Positions 25,301 to 30,559 of a DNA stretch of 64,000 nt are shown here, in pieces. This DNA is from Myoxocephalus aenaeus (Eukaryota > Chordata > Actinopteri > Perciformes > Cottidae), in contig JBAMJR010000189.1 of assembly GCA_038501785.1 (NCBI GenBank), positions 5,386,001 to 5,450,000 on the forward strand. The letters are read 5' to 3'. The position numbers and the translations under genes were made by a program. The notes under the pieces were generated by a model. It did not search any database. It worked only from the letters and a program-made list of their open reading frames with translations, and was not told where the DNA came from. How positions within the stretch are numbered: the first letter of the stretch is position 1; each line of letters begins with the position of its first letter.

Positions 25301-28136
25301 AGACTCTACGAGAGTGAGACTTTATTTAGAGGCTTTTAGAAACTTTATTTTAGAGACTTTATTTAGAGGCTTTATTTACAGAACCAAAGGCTTCCTCTTG
25401 ACTCTTATCCAGTGTTCTTTAAACGGTGGAACCATCTCCGGGGTGCGTTTGTTTTAGGTACCTGGAGGTGGAGTGGGAGGTGCGTAAAGGGACCCAGCGG
25501 AGCTTCGGGAAGGACGTGATGAAGGGTTCGAGTCCCCGAGTTCCTCAGCAGGACAACTTCAGCGACTGCGGTGTCTACGTCCTGCAGTACGTGGAGAGCT
25601 TCTTCCAGGTGAGACGACCAACGTCAGCACATTTTTATGTTTTTAGCCTATAAAAAGAACTATAAAATCATATTTATGTCACAGGCTTCAAACGGATGAT
25701 ATAGAAGATGGAGGATTATATTTGGTACAGTAAAAAAAAAAAAACATTTAAAAAAAGTTAAATGTATGTGTAAATACTAAATAATAGAGCTATAAAATAA
25801 ATATTTCAAAATGAATAAATAATATTAAATACAAAGACAAAATATGTAAATACTCAAATAAATATTTCTAAATAAATAATAATCAAATACAAAATGAAAA
25901 AAATATCAAAAAAATGTGTTTATACTAAATAATAGTCATAAAATAAACCTCATACCTGCAAACTTGTCCCTTTTCGGCGAAATTTGAAATCAACACGTCA
26001 TCCACGTGAATCGTGTGGATCCAAAGAGTTTTTGTTTGGGTCCCCCAAAAAAGCGTTTCTGTGATTGGAGTGAGACACGGAGAAAAGATGATGTTGTGAT
26101 CTTCGCAGTAAAGCATCTTTGATGTGTCGAGTCTTGGCCAATAAGTGTTAAGATGTCTACAGCGTCTTCATTTCCCTACAACCAGTTTTTTAATGGAAGC
26201 TAGTCAGCTTGCTATCACGTTAGCTAAATACGTAACGTGATGAAACATGCCCTAACCCCCCCCCCCCCCCCCCCCCCCAGTCTGGTTCAGTTCATGCAGT
26301 CACTCGTTAACGTTAAACCGGCACACCGGCGGATCTGGTAGCAGGTTGTTTTTTTAACTCAAAGTAGAATGAAGCAAATTACTTAGTTGGGCTTAGCCAA
26401 CAACGTGATTTTGTGGTCATAAGAGGCCCAGATATTGATCAGATGATGTGAATGAAAGAGTTTAAGGAAGATGACGCTCTATATGTAGCGAAGCTTGATG
26501 CAGGGCTGAGATGCAGGTGGCGCTTAAGGTGGAGGGCAAAACAGAAAGGAGTCAGTACAGCTTCCCACTGTCCCAGTGTAACACCCGTCACATGTAGCTA
26601 TATAATATTATCTGAATCGTCTCGGTGTTGTAGTACTATGGGCGGGGTCCCGGGTACAGTTTTAAATATGATGGCGCTATTACCTGTTTTTTATAAATTA
26701 ATATTATGGTTCCTACAACCGTTACTCTCTAATTATGAAAACTGAATTAACTGGCGGTGCCTCCAATAGAATTTAGGTAGTAAAATAAAAGATATGTGTC
26801 TCTTATTTAGTCCTTTTATCTGGTGTTGAAATTATATTTTACCCCTTCGTAAACAGTTCTGGAACTTTAACACACCCAGAATACATCAACTGCCTTAAAA
26901 CACAGTATGGTATTTATTATAGTAGTATAGGCAACGAACAAAAACATGCAGATAGATCTCTTATAAATGACAATATCAACAGGGACACTACAAAATATCA
27001 ACAAAATATTGCTTCTGCCGTCCACTATTACGCGATACTTCTAAATCCGCTTAAGTCCCACCCCTCTACAAAGACGTAGTTTCAGGACAACCCAATTAAC
27101 CCACATAAAAACAAAGATTGACAGATTACTCTGTAAAATAAGTTAGGCTGTTAGAAAGCACATGCTGAATCAAGTAAACATCACGCAAACTATGCTCATT
27201 TGCATAAACTCAAACTTTTGCACTGTAAAGATAACTCACAAATTATTATCTACTTTTAACTTAATGTTTTAGAAAACTATTTACATCCTGATGTCTAAAT
27301 GATATTTGTAGACAGGGCTACACCAGTATTTCATAAACATTGATAAAGCAGGGTATGCTAAAAGCAGCCTCTGCTCCACGGAGATCAATTACAGTAAAAA
27401 GGGCTCACATGCCCTCTCTTCACACTTACTTAATACAATCAAACCTTTTTCACCCCTTATGAGTTTGCAGGTATGAAACCTTTCTAAATAAATAAATAAT
27501 ATTAAATAAAAATTGACAAAGATCAAATAAATGTGTAAAAAATAAAATAAAATAAATCTTTCTAAATAAAAAATAATCAAATAAAAATTATCTAAAATAA
27601 ATGTGTGTGTATACTAAATAATAGAGCCATAAAATAAACCTTTCTAAATAAATAAAAATGGACAAAGATACAATTAAATGTGTAAATACTAAATAAAAAG
27701 CCATACAATATTTTTCCACAACAAATAAATAAATAAAAATGGACAAAGTTAAACACAAAAATAAAATAACTATAAATTGAATCTAAGAATTGGAGCATTT
27801 CTCCAATGAGTAAGTCTCTGACTCTCTCTCTACTCCATCAGTAGATATATTTATTATTAAATATAATAACCCTCTTCCCTGTTCTTCCTCCTCGTACAGA
27901 ATCCCATTCCCAGTTTCCATCTGCCCATGAGCCTGTCCGAGTGGTTTCCGCAGCAACGCATGAAGACGAAGCGCGACGAGATCAAGGAGCTGATCCTGAA
28001 GATCAAAGAGCAACAAGAAGTGGACAAGAGAGGGGCGGAGCCGCGACAGGCTCCGCCCAGCTCCCCCGGGGAGCCCGAGATCGAAGAGACCTCTGGGTGG
28101 ACGGACCCGCCGCCGAACTTACCCATCAGCCCCTGA
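1355..28136 (+). CDS. senp6: SENP6, sentrin/SUMO-specific protease 6 (whole gene, 23 coding exons)
   Basis: SENP6 is a nuclear C48-family cysteine protease that shortens SUMO2/3 chains. Exons: 1355-1385, 7575-7671, 7938-7992, 8561-8667, 9152-9304, 11901-11971, 13962-14062, 14297-14687, 16595-16830, 17142-17282, 17710-17743, 18330-18518, 20370-20563, 21959-22155, 22797-22913, 23007-23129, 23217-23309, 23637-23902, 24650-24738, 25060-25148, 25245-25313, 25458-25608, 27900-28136. They total 3,231 nt, that is 1,076 residues, and every junction keeps the frame with GT/AG sites. The N-terminal part (1-665) is basic to acidic and presumably disordered; it carries a four-cysteine knuckle (216-232) and a SUMO-interacting-like motif (336-344). 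The protease domain starts near YPPPPAKGG (670-678). The predicted catalytic residues are His779 (SAHW), Asp932 (LIMDS) and Cys985 (FSDCG), with Gln979 as likely oxyanion residue. The 153-residue His-Asp distance is close to that of human SENP6 and much longer than in SENP1/2. The identification rests on recalled similarity to human SENP6 throughout. SENP7 is the nearest alternative but fits less well. Confidence 0.97.
1547..1579. repeat. (CT)n microsatellite
   Basis: About 16 uninterrupted CT units, preceded by a T run. Confidence 0.95.
1755..1790. repeat. Perfect hairpin, 17-bp arms, 2-bp loop
   Basis: The left arm GTTACTATAAGCGAGGG and its exact reverse complement are separated by GG. Flanking GAGGGCCCTC motifs extend the GC-rich context. 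Confidence 0.9.
1867..1901. repeat. (AAG)n microsatellite
   Basis: About 11 AAG/GAA units with one interruption. Confidence 0.9.
2464..4465. mobile_element. Fold-back element with arms of about 1 kb
   Basis: The left arm (2464 to about 3503) is repeated in inverted orientation as the right arm (about 3559-4465). For example 2700-2810 and 4150-4260 are reverse complements with only a few differences (GATTGGACRCTGCAGCTGAG). The outer ends are GGGTRCATYC inverted repeats. The 55-bp centre again carries the terminal phrase (CAATTTAGAGACTTGGGATG). Both subterminal regions are built from repeated CCTCGCTCCTCGAT-type words. No transposase was found. No clear target duplication was seen. The small open frames are symmetric shadows. 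It looks like a non-autonomous fold-back DNA transposon or an inverted dimer. Confidence 0.8.
4466..5055. other. senp6 intron 1 stretch without recognised features
   Basis: Mixed-composition sequence with short open frames on both strands that lack splice support or recognisable protein similarity. Nothing else seen. Confidence 0.5.
5056..5442 (+). mobile_element. CAGGGTTC-ended MITE, copy 1
   Basis: It begins CAGGGTTCGTACGG and ends TTGAACCCTG, so it has short terminal inverted repeats. The interior repeats the words TCATGGAAA and CCTGGAAAAGTCC. It aligns over its whole length with the copy at 6967-7412. No clear target duplication. A non-autonomous hAT-like origin is inferred from the CAGGG end. 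Confidence 0.85.
5443..6960. other. senp6 intron 1 stretch, low-confidence repeat at about 6400-6700
   Basis: Mostly unrecognised. The part near 6405-6700 (CTTTATTCTTATGGCACC, then AAAGTGCTTCGACAGACAAA) resembles the 3' end of a common fish repeat, but this is weak. No exon was recognised. Confidence 0.35.
6967..7412 (+). mobile_element. CAGGGTTC-ended MITE, copy 2, with GATATA target duplication
   Basis: It begins CAGGGTTCTTACGGTCATGG and ends ATGAACCCTG. GATATA flanks it exactly on both sides (6961-6966 and 7413-7418), which fixes the ends. Against copy 1 it carries small insertions (for example near 7175-7205). Confidence 0.9.
7575..7671 (+). CDS. senp6: senp6 exon 2 (residues 11-42)
   Basis: Acceptor GATTCAG|CT and donor CATGA|GTAAGC. 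It encodes the most conserved part of the N-terminus, including RRDGGFKHNNWSF, nearly identical to human RDGGFKNNWSF, followed by an acidic stretch. The exon leaves phase 2. Confidence 0.95.
7864..7902. repeat. (CA)n microsatellite
   Basis: About 19 CA units, 36 bp before senp6 exon 3. Confidence 0.95.
7938..7992 (+). CDS. senp6: senp6 exon 3 (residues 43-61)
   Basis: A short 55-nt exon with acceptor CCTCTCAG and donor ACAAAG|GTAAAC, restoring phase 0. It encodes an acidic, low-complexity stretch (SMEEMARQQPTSPEETK). It lies 36 bp after a CA microsatellite, which sits close to the polypyrimidine tract of its acceptor. Confidence 0.85.
8228..8348 (+). repeat. Short direct duplication in intron 3
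   Basis: A 37-bp phrase beginning AGAGGTTTGTTCAC occurs at 8228-8264 and again at 8312-8348 with two differences. The rest of introns 3 and 4 (to 9151) is AT-rich and shows nothing else. Confidence 0.8.
8561..8667 (+). CDS. senp6: senp6 exon 4 (residues 62-96)
   Basis: Acceptor GTCCTCAG and donor GACTCAG|GTACAC. It encodes a basic, polar segment (YENRPNNHMRPLNKLAPKRL) with no recognised domain. Frame and position support it more than sequence similarity, which is weak here. Confidence 0.85.
9152..9304 (+). CDS. senp6: senp6 exon 5 (residues 97-147)
   Basis: Acceptor CCCCTGCAG and donor CAAAG|GTGAGC, entering and leaving in phase 2. The segment GIVLQGRHFQHAQMP corresponds to human GTVVHGRRFHHAHAQIP, which fixes the reading frame. 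It belongs to the non-catalytic N-terminal region. Confidence 0.92.
9305..10424. other. senp6 intron 5, left part
   Basis: A few 13-bp tandem units (GTATAAGTAAGCC) lie near 9345-9375. A dispersed repeat fragment lies at about 10205-10300, related to the one at 2137-2300. Otherwise no feature was recognised. Confidence 0.45.
10425..10830 (+). mobile_element. Dispersed fish repeat, long copy
   Basis: It begins with TTTGTGGACGTTTTGAAGCC, continues through CATCTTGTTTTTTTGCAACC and GTCTGTTTGACTCTAAATGA, and ends with ACAACCAGAGGAGTCGCCCC and a TGCAGCTTTAACACATGAAG stretch. Parts recur at 18589-18662, 46861-47146 and 50563-50670. Probably a non-autonomous DNA element; the family was not assigned. 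Confidence 0.8.
10831..11900. other. senp6 intron 5, right part
   Basis: It includes a GC/AC/GA mixed microsatellite at about 11132-11165 and AT-rich sequence. No exon was recognised before 11901. Confidence 0.45.
11901..11971 (+). CDS. senp6: senp6 exon 6 (residues 148-171)
   Basis: Acceptor CTCCTGCAG and donor CTCAG|GTAGAG. It encodes RKDFSTTQQAVEVDSIVLTC, with SIVLTC a short hydrophobic patch. Similarity to the mammalian protein is weak, but the phase fits both neighbours exactly. Confidence 0.85.
12414..13630 (+). mobile_element. hAT-type DNA transposon, non-autonomous, 8-bp target duplication TTTATTTT
   Basis: The ends are CAGAGGTGTCAA and TTGACACCTCTG. The octamer TTTATTTT flanks the element exactly (12406-12413 and 13631-13638), the hAT signature. 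Both ends contain words such as AAGTAGAAGTATAGATAC. The interior (about 12570-13370) matches the interior of the unrelated-ended element at 37786-38905. A GT microsatellite lies at about 13326-13353. No transposase frame. Confidence 0.92.
13962..14062 (+). CDS. senp6: senp6 exon 7 (residues 172-205)
   Basis: Acceptor CCCTTTCAG and donor GCTGAG|GTGAGA, ending in phase 0. It encodes a highly basic stretch, VKRRIQQQQKRRP, comparable with human IKRKVQQKRH. This is a candidate nuclear localisation signal. Confidence 0.92.
14297..14687 (+). CDS. senp6: senp6 exon 8 (residues 206-335), with a four-cysteine knuckle
   Basis: This is the largest exon (391 nt, GC-rich). It begins with a C-x2-C-x9-C-x2-C motif (Cys216, Cys219, Cys229, Cys232), which looks like a small zinc ribbon. 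A long Pro/Ser/Gly-rich stretch follows and ends in HELNDP, matching human SDLNDP. The donor is GACCCGA|GTGAGT; the overlapping TGAGTAA would be a stop if the intron were retained. Antisense open frames over this exon are GC-driven shadows. Confidence 0.95.
14917..15087 (+). repeat. 42-bp minisatellite, about four copies, split by a transposon
   Basis: The unit contains ACCACGGTCACATGACTTCA and AGTCGCTAGAAGAACTCC. Because 42 is divisible by three it stays open in frame. One further diverged unit lies at 16336-16372, beyond the hAT insertion at 15088-16333. Confidence 0.9.
15088..16333 (-). mobile_element. hAT-type element inserted in the minisatellite
   Basis: The right end reads GGGCAATTCATTTTCCC in reverse and finishes CCCACCCCTG, the common CAGGGGTGGGCAA hAT terminus; the left end has the diverged partner AGACCAGGGCATCTTACGGCC. 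The flanks CGCTAGAG (15080-15087) and CTCTAGAG (16334-16341) agree in 7 of 8 positions. It carries a SINE at 15277-15515. Confidence 0.8.
15277..15515 (+). mobile_element. tRNA-derived SINE, copy 1
   Basis: The head resembles a tRNA with an A box (TAGCTCAGGGGGATGAGTGG) and a B box (GGTTCGATCCC, 15326-15336). The tail contains TGTCCCTGAGCAAGACAC and GGGCTGCCCACTGCTCC. It is 85-90% like copy 2 at 49003-49240. The cloverleaf is not intact, so it is not a tRNA gene. Confidence 0.88.
16595..16830 (+). CDS. senp6: senp6 exon 9 (residues 336-414), SIM-like motif
   Basis: It opens with IVLSSDEEE (336-344), a hydrophobic-then-acidic SUMO-interacting motif equivalent to human IILSSDDDD. It continues with SPRPADSAHSSPAPS, nearly the human sequence, and ends in RRARMKDQ. 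Acceptor CCCCCAG, donor GACCAG|GTGGGC. Confidence 0.97.
17031..17082 (+). mobile_element. Remnant of the CAGGGTTC MITE
   Basis: It matches the last 52 bp of the copies at 5056 and 6967 (GTCATGGAAATCCATTGGTC through GTGTGAACCCT). The remainder is missing. Confidence 0.8.
17142..17282 (+). CDS. senp6: senp6 exon 10 (residues 415-461)
   Basis: Acceptor TCTTGCAAG, donor GTCGTC|GTGAGT, exactly 47 codons. The stretch SIILECRSVRVGTLRRM matches human SVILNCRSIRVGTLFRL. A 52-bp MITE remnant ends about 60 bp upstream of the acceptor. Confidence 0.97.
17710..17743 (+). CDS. senp6: senp6 exon 11 (residues 462-472)
   Basis: A 34-nt microexon with acceptor TCTCTGCAG and donor CTGAAG|GTAGGC. It encodes FSIEQIRLETE, matching the human segment around FIKIQLD. 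It is needed to keep the frame between exons 10 and 12. Confidence 0.92.
17744..18329. other. senp6 intron 11
   Basis: No repeat or exon recognised, apart from a short CA run near 18018. Confidence 0.4.
18330..18518 (+). CDS. senp6: senp6 exon 12 (residues 473-535)
   Basis: Acceptor CTCGTCAG, donor GGGGACC|GTGAGT. The motif CEWCSVRKLPVLFFQ matches human CEWCNVRKLPVVFLQ. The two cysteines of CEWC are conserved with human, but no zinc site is claimed. Confidence 0.97.
18589..18662 (+). mobile_element. Fragment of the dispersed repeat
   Basis: It matches the 3' part of the copy at 10425-10830 (ATACAACCAGAGGAGTCGTC, then AGAGAGAATGCA). It is cut by the next element. Confidence 0.8.
18663..19722. 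mobile_element. TIR element with CAGAG target duplication
   Basis: The ends are GCTGCGGTCGAATAGTC and its near-inverse GACTATTCGACTGCAGC. CAGAG flanks both sides exactly (18658-18662 and 19723-19727). There is no recognisable transposase. The right part has CTCCTTTCCTTTGCG words. The superfamily was not assigned. Confidence 0.8.
19728..20369. other. senp6 intron 12, right part
   Basis: Unrecognised, AT-rich sequence. Short open frames have no supporting similarity. Confidence 0.4.
20370..20563 (+). CDS. senp6: senp6 exon 13 (residues 536-600)
   Basis: Acceptor CCGGCAG, donor GAGAAG|GTGAGC, ending in phase 0. The segments FIVLIFENGL and LPFEEANIRLV match human YIILIFQNGL and IPFEEANGRLV. Together with exon 12 it forms a conserved folded region before the protease domain. 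Confidence 0.97.
20725..21480 (-). mobile_element. Reverse-oriented composite of hAT and SINE pieces
   Basis: It starts with a CAGTGGTTCTCAAACT terminus and contains a perfect 40-bp palindrome (20745-20784). A SINE-tail fragment in reverse follows (about 20820-21000: CTCAAGGACACTTC). Then comes a fragment (about 21000-21470) that is the reverse complement of parts of 12570-13370 and 37786-38905 (ATACATGGAGAAATGCCTGT, TGATGGAGCAATCTG). Confidence 0.65.
20745..20784. repeat. Perfect 40-bp palindrome with no spacer
   Basis: The 20-bp half CGCGCCCCACTAGAGGGTCG is followed directly by its exact reverse complement. Confidence 0.95.
21901..21958. repeat. CT / TATCTC microsatellite forming the exon 14 acceptor tract
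   Basis: A (CT)n run passes into TATATCTC/TATCTC repeats and ends in the CTATCTAG acceptor of senp6 exon 14. Confidence 0.9.
21959..22155 (+). CDS. senp6: senp6 exon 14 (residues 601-665)
   Basis: The acceptor CTATCTAG directly ends a CT/TATCTC microsatellite, which supplies the polypyrimidine tract. The exon encodes a Ser/Pro-rich linker, an acidic cluster (YFEDDDEDM) and SGPIV, matching human IGPVEK just before the protease domain. Donor GTCAA|GTGAGG. Confidence 0.92.
22270..22500 (-). mobile_element. Dispersed repeat fragment (probable LINE 3' end)
   Basis: The phrase AGCACATTTCAACAACAAGG and then TTCACATAAAAGCATCAAAA resembles a widespread fish repeat 3' region. Assigned by general resemblance only. 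Confidence 0.4.
22527..22700 (-). mobile_element. tRNA-derived SINE of a second family, reverse
   Basis: On the minus strand the head (22700 downward) reads GGGGCGACTGTGGCTCAGTG with a B-box-like GGTGGTTCAAGCT. The 3' part reads GTCGCTTTGGATAAAAGCGT and CAGCTAAATGAAATGTAATG. A 3' fragment of the same family lies at 44640-44722. A few GATGCATG/GATGCGTT repeats flank it at 22701-22735. Confidence 0.8.
22797..22913 (+). CDS. senp6: senp6 exon 15 (residues 666-704), start of the protease domain
   Basis: It encodes YPPPPAKGGMSVTNEDLHCL and then GEFLNDVILDFYL, almost identical to human SENP6. This is the substrate-facing start of the C48 fold. Acceptor TGTTGCAG, donor TTAAA|GTAAGT. Confidence 0.99.
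23007..23129 (+). CDS. senp6: senp6 exon 16 (residues 705-745)
   Basis: Acceptor TGCATTAG, donor CTGCC|GTGAGT. It encodes HVFSSFFYKRLNQRERRN, the conserved C48 segment 'FSSFFYKRL' that packs near the active site. Confidence 0.99.
23217..23309 (+). CDS. senp6: senp6 exon 17 (residues 746-776)
   Basis: Acceptor TTTCCCAG, donor GAGTC|GTGAGT. It encodes RVKTWTRHVDLFQKDFIFVP, leading into the catalytic histidine. The split Ser codon (TC|A) joins exon 18. Confidence 0.99.
23331..23636. other. senp6 intron 17, AT-rich
   Basis: A- and T-rich stretches only; no other feature seen. Confidence 0.5.
23637..23902 (+). CDS. senp6: senp6 exon 18 (residues 777-865), catalytic His and SENP6-type insertion
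   Basis: It starts SAHWYLAVICFPG, giving catalytic His779 and the adjacent Trp780. After that comes a Pro/Gly/Ser-rich stretch of about 75 residues with no folded motif. This is the start of the long insertion that separates His from Asp in SENP6 and SENP7; its sequence is poorly conserved with mammals while its total length is similar. Acceptor GCTGTCAG, donor GCACAA|GTGAGT. Confidence 0.96.
23903..24649. other. senp6 intron 18
   Basis: No repeat or exon recognised; one short ATTAGCAACATTAGCATCAT run near 24117. Confidence 0.4.
24650..24738 (+). CDS. senp6: senp6 exon 19 (residues 866-895)
   Basis: Acceptor TGTGTTCAG, donor GTCAG|GTACTC. It encodes ELQRISICYSSARGDDDAFN, comparable to human LSKIRLNYSDES and the acidic stretch after it. 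It remains inside the catalytic-domain insertion. The intron that follows is a near-pure pyrimidine tract. Confidence 0.92.
24739..25045 (+). repeat. Polypyrimidine tract, (TCC)n/(CTT)n, about 300 bp
   Basis: Intron 19 of senp6 is almost purely C and T on the + strand, in CTCCTC and TTCCTC words. The open frames it creates on both strands (poly Ser/Pro, or Arg-rich in reverse) are composition artefacts. Confidence 0.95.
25060..25148 (+). CDS. senp6: senp6 exon 20 (residues 896-924)
   Basis: Acceptor TGTCTCCAG, donor AAACA|GTAAGC. It encodes an acidic segment and NLCK, matching human PTICKQ, where the insertion rejoins the core fold. Confidence 0.93.
25245..25313 (+). CDS. senp6: senp6 exon 21 (residues 925-947), catalytic Asp
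   Basis: It encodes QPCILIMDSLRGPARSTVVK, giving catalytic Asp932. The human sequence is [20 protein letters not shown]. Acceptor TGCTGCAG, donor CGAGA|GTGAGA. Confidence 0.99.
25458..25608 (+). CDS. senp6: senp6 exon 22 (residues 948-998), catalytic Cys
   Basis: It encodes the motif VPQQDNFSDCGVYVLQYVES with nucleophile Cys985 and Gln979. The human sequence differs mainly by Asn for Asp in QQNNFSDCG. Acceptor TGTTTTAG, donor TTCCAG|GTGAGA, phase 0. Confidence 0.99.
25733..25950 (+). repeat. AT-rich minisatellite, left part
   Basis: Repeated words CTAAATAATAGAGC and TAAATATTTCTAAATAAATA with a period of roughly 95-100 bp. It continues after the insertion at 25951-27475, through about 27790. 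Confidence 0.75.
25951..27475. mobile_element. DNA transposon with CATACCTGCAAACT ends
   Basis: The ends are CATACCTGCAAACT and AGTTTGCAGGTATG, flanked by AAACCT on both sides (25945-25950 and 27476-27481). Another left-end fragment is at 35531-35697. The internal part 26170-26570 and 27330-27390 is the reverse complement of sequence at 49250-49730. It contains a run of 23 C (26256-26278). No transposase frame. Confidence 0.85.
26256..26278 (+). repeat. Poly(C) run of 23
   Basis: Uninterrupted C run inside the transposon; a likely length-variable or assembly-sensitive site. Confidence 0.95.
27476..27790 (+). repeat. AT-rich minisatellite, right part
   Basis: It continues the pattern of 25733-25950 with CCATAAAATAAACCTTTCTA units. 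It ends about 110 bp before senp6 exon 23. Confidence 0.75.
27900..28136 (+). CDS. senp6: senp6 exon 23 (residues 999-1076 and stop)
   Basis: Acceptor CTCGTACAG. It encodes NPIPSFHLPMSLSEWFPQQR and then MKTKRDEIKELILKIKEQQ, matching the human C-terminal helix region MRTKREEIRNIILKLQESQ. A Pro/Glu-rich tail of about 45 residues ends in PNLPISP and TGA at 28134-28136. The tail is not conserved with human. Confidence 0.97.
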   Translation, partial: NPIPSFHLPMSLSEWFPQQRMKTKRDEIKELILKIKEQQEVDKRGAEPRQAPPSSPGEPEIEETSGWTDPPPNLPISP

Positions 28137-28640
28137 AGCGACGGGGGAAGGGGCGAGGCCTGGAGATTAAAAAAAAAAAAAGGAGGGAAGAAACGGTCCT
28201 CGACTCCCTCATCAAACACACACTTCGATTTGTACGGATTAATAAAACGTGAGCTGTAAATACGCCGGGAGGTTTCTTTGTAACCGTTGTTTTAGTTTGT
28301 CGTGAAGCGGCCGCTCTGAGTTGTGTTTCCCTGGAGGTCGCTCTGCTCCGGGCCGACCCGCCGAAGAACCCGCTCTTTTGTAAAGACGGACACGAGGAGG
28401 AGGTTGTGTGTTCTCAGCCCGCCGCCTGGAGGACGAGGAGTGAACTGTCGGCTCGGTGCCGTGTGTGTCTCTCCGTTTGCGGTCGATGGTTTCCAGCATT
28501 AAAAGCATCCGGATGCAGGAGCGCCGCTTCTGCTTCCGCTCTTCATTCCTGCTGCGAACGCTTTTTGTTCTGGAAGAAGTTTTATTTATAATGTTCCAAA
28601 AGGGTTTGTTTTGTTTTTAGCAGGAATTAAAAATGGAAAC
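28137..28640 (+). other. senp6: senp6 3' UTR region, poly(A) signal at 28241-28246
   Basis: An AATAAA hexamer lies 105 nt after the stop codon. Weaker ATTAAA hexamers lie near 28498 and 28624. Which one is used cannot be told here. There is no convincing coding potential in the stretch. Confidence 0.5.
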
Positions 28641-28810
28641 ATCCAAAAGTAGTTCACATGAAAGTCTGTCGGAAAACACAAGAAACAAGTTCTTCACCTG
28701 AAAGAAGAGTAGACAAAAAATATGATATGAATGTACTGTATTGTGTACTTTAGTACAGTGTGTGTATAGAGTGTTCTCGCTCTACCTTGTCTTGCCACTG
28801 TGTATATACT

Positions 28811-28976
28811 GTACACATATACGTGTGTGTGTGTGTGTGTGTGTATATACTGTACACGCACACACGTGTGTCTACAGTATATACGTGAGAGAGTGTGAGA
28901 GAGTGTGAGAGAGTGTGAGAGAGTGTGAGAGAGTGTGAGAGAGTGTGAGAGAGTGTGAGAGAGTGTGAGAGAGAGA
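28811..28976. repeat. GT microsatellite and 10-bp GAGAGTGTGA tandem array
   Basis: A GT run (about 28823-28843) lies between TATATACTGTACAC words, followed by about nine units of GAGAGTGTGA (28885-28976). Confidence 0.9.
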
Positions 28977-29021
28977 CTCGAGCACTAAATGTGCACAAAG
29001 AGTTCCTTAAACACTAAATGT

Positions 29022-29062
29022 AGATTTATTAATCCGCTGCTGAAAGTAGTCCCCAGAAGGAT
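29022..29062 (+). mobile_element. Fragment of a dispersed repeat
   Basis: It shares TTAATCCGCTGCTGAAAGTA and GTCCCCA with 2150-2180 and 10210-10240. Confidence 0.6.
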
Positions 29063-29240
29063 GCACACTGGCTGCGTTCCAATTCGCTTCCTGTGTCCTG
29101 GTGATACTTTTGGTCCACGCTGCCGTCACAAAGTACTTCCTGTTCCGCAGCCCTTTAAGACGAGGGCCTGGTCCCATTCTACACGCAGACTCGGGGTGCG
29201 TTCCCATTCGGTCTGAGAGGGTTCAACTCCGTCTACTTCA

Positions 29241-29620
29241 TTATAGCCTTGAACTTTAGCCTTGAACTTTTAAATACTACGTCCTAATACTTGGTACGTT
29301 AAATACCACGTCCCAATACTTGGTACGTTAAAAACCATAAATACTACTTCCCAATACTTGGTACGTTAAAAACCATAAATACTACTTCACAATACTTAGT
29401 ACATTAAATAACAAATACTACGTCCTAATACTTGGTGTGTTAAATACTACTTCCTAATACTTGGTACGTTAAAAACTATAAATACTACTTCCCAATACTT
29501 GGTACGTTAAATACCATAAATACTACGTCCTAATACTAGGTACGTTAAATACCACGTCCCAATACTTAGTACATTAAATACCATAAATACTACTTCCCAA
29601 TACCTGGTACGTTAACTATG
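29241..29620 (+). repeat. Minisatellite of TAATACTTGGTACGTTAAA units
   Basis: About ten imperfect units of 27-38 bp made of AATACTACKTCCYAATACTT and GGTACGTTAAA words; the length varies because an ACCATAA segment is present or absent. Confidence 0.9.
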
Positions 29621-29629
29621 AATATGAAC

Positions 29630-30100
29630 CGACACGTTGTTTGTTATTGTTAACAGATATAATACAAATTGAATATATAGATTTAATAACGTAAGACATA
29701 ATACAACAATATATAACACCAAGTATAAATATATAAATGTTATAAAAAGTAGACTGTTGAACTGTTGATTAAAAAATACTAAAATATGATGTAATAGATA
29801 TAATAATAAATTATATCAAATGTAAATTATAATACAAAAATACCAAATTATAATTAAATAGATATAATATAAAATGTATATTATGTACATAATGCTCCAA
29901 GTATACATATATAAATATTAGAAAAAGTACTGATTATAAAAAATACTAAAATATGACAAAATATATATAACAATAAATAATATATATATATATATAATAA
30001 ATATGATCAAATGTAAGTTATGTACATAATGCTCCAATATGTAACACCAAGTATAAATATTATAAAAAGTAAACATTGTTTTTATTTCACATAAACTTTA
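29630..30100. repeat. AT-rich degenerate tandem repeat
   Basis: Words ATACTAAAATATGA, ACACCAAGTATAAATAT and TAAAAAGTA recur two to three times, and again at 31195-31280. There is a short TATATA run near 29985. Confidence 0.65.
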
Positions 30101-30265
30101 TTTTAGGAATATTTCACATTTTCAAGGATTCTTTAAGAATTAAGAAGAATTCACATAAAGACCAAACGACCCTAAAATAAAACTAAATGTGTTTTATCTC
30201 ACAAAAAATAAACTGCAGATTAACATAAAATATGTAATCCTGTTTTCATCAATTTAATAATCTAA

Positions 30266-30545
30266 TTAAATGATGCAAAAGGTCTTTAGGGCCACTGGGT
30301 CATCATGCAGGATCACCAGAACCTCCTTCAGCCCAGATCCAGCAGAGACCAGCTCCTGGCAGCAGCTCCTCCTCCTCTTCTTCCTCCAGGACCAGAGCTC
30401 CCCCTCTTCCTCTTTATCATCCTCCTCCTCTTCATTCTCCTCCTCCTCCTCATCTTCCTCTTCATTCTCTTCCTCCTCCTCCTCCTCCTCCATGTTGCTG
30501 GATCCTCTGGAGGGAGCCCACCAGGAGAACCAGAACCGGGACTGA
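30266..30545 (-). CDS. Unassigned minus-strand open frame, possible exon (low confidence)
   Basis: On the minus strand a frame runs from an acceptor-like CTGCCCTCAG (ending near 30546) to a stop near 30266. It encodes SRFWFSWWAPSRGSSN, an acidic Glu/Asp run, then LKEVLVILHDDPVALKTF. The acidic run is simply the antisense of a CCT/TCC repeat (30360-30492). The non-repetitive ends look protein-like but I do not recognise the family, and no partner exon was found. It lies between senp6 and the myo6 promoter. It may be chance. Confidence 0.15.
30360..30492 (+). repeat. (TCC)n/(CTT)n pyrimidine repeat
   Basis: Nearly pure CTCCTC/TCTTCC words with a few interruptions. Confidence 0.9.
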
Positions 30546-30559
30546 GGGCAGACTGTGAG

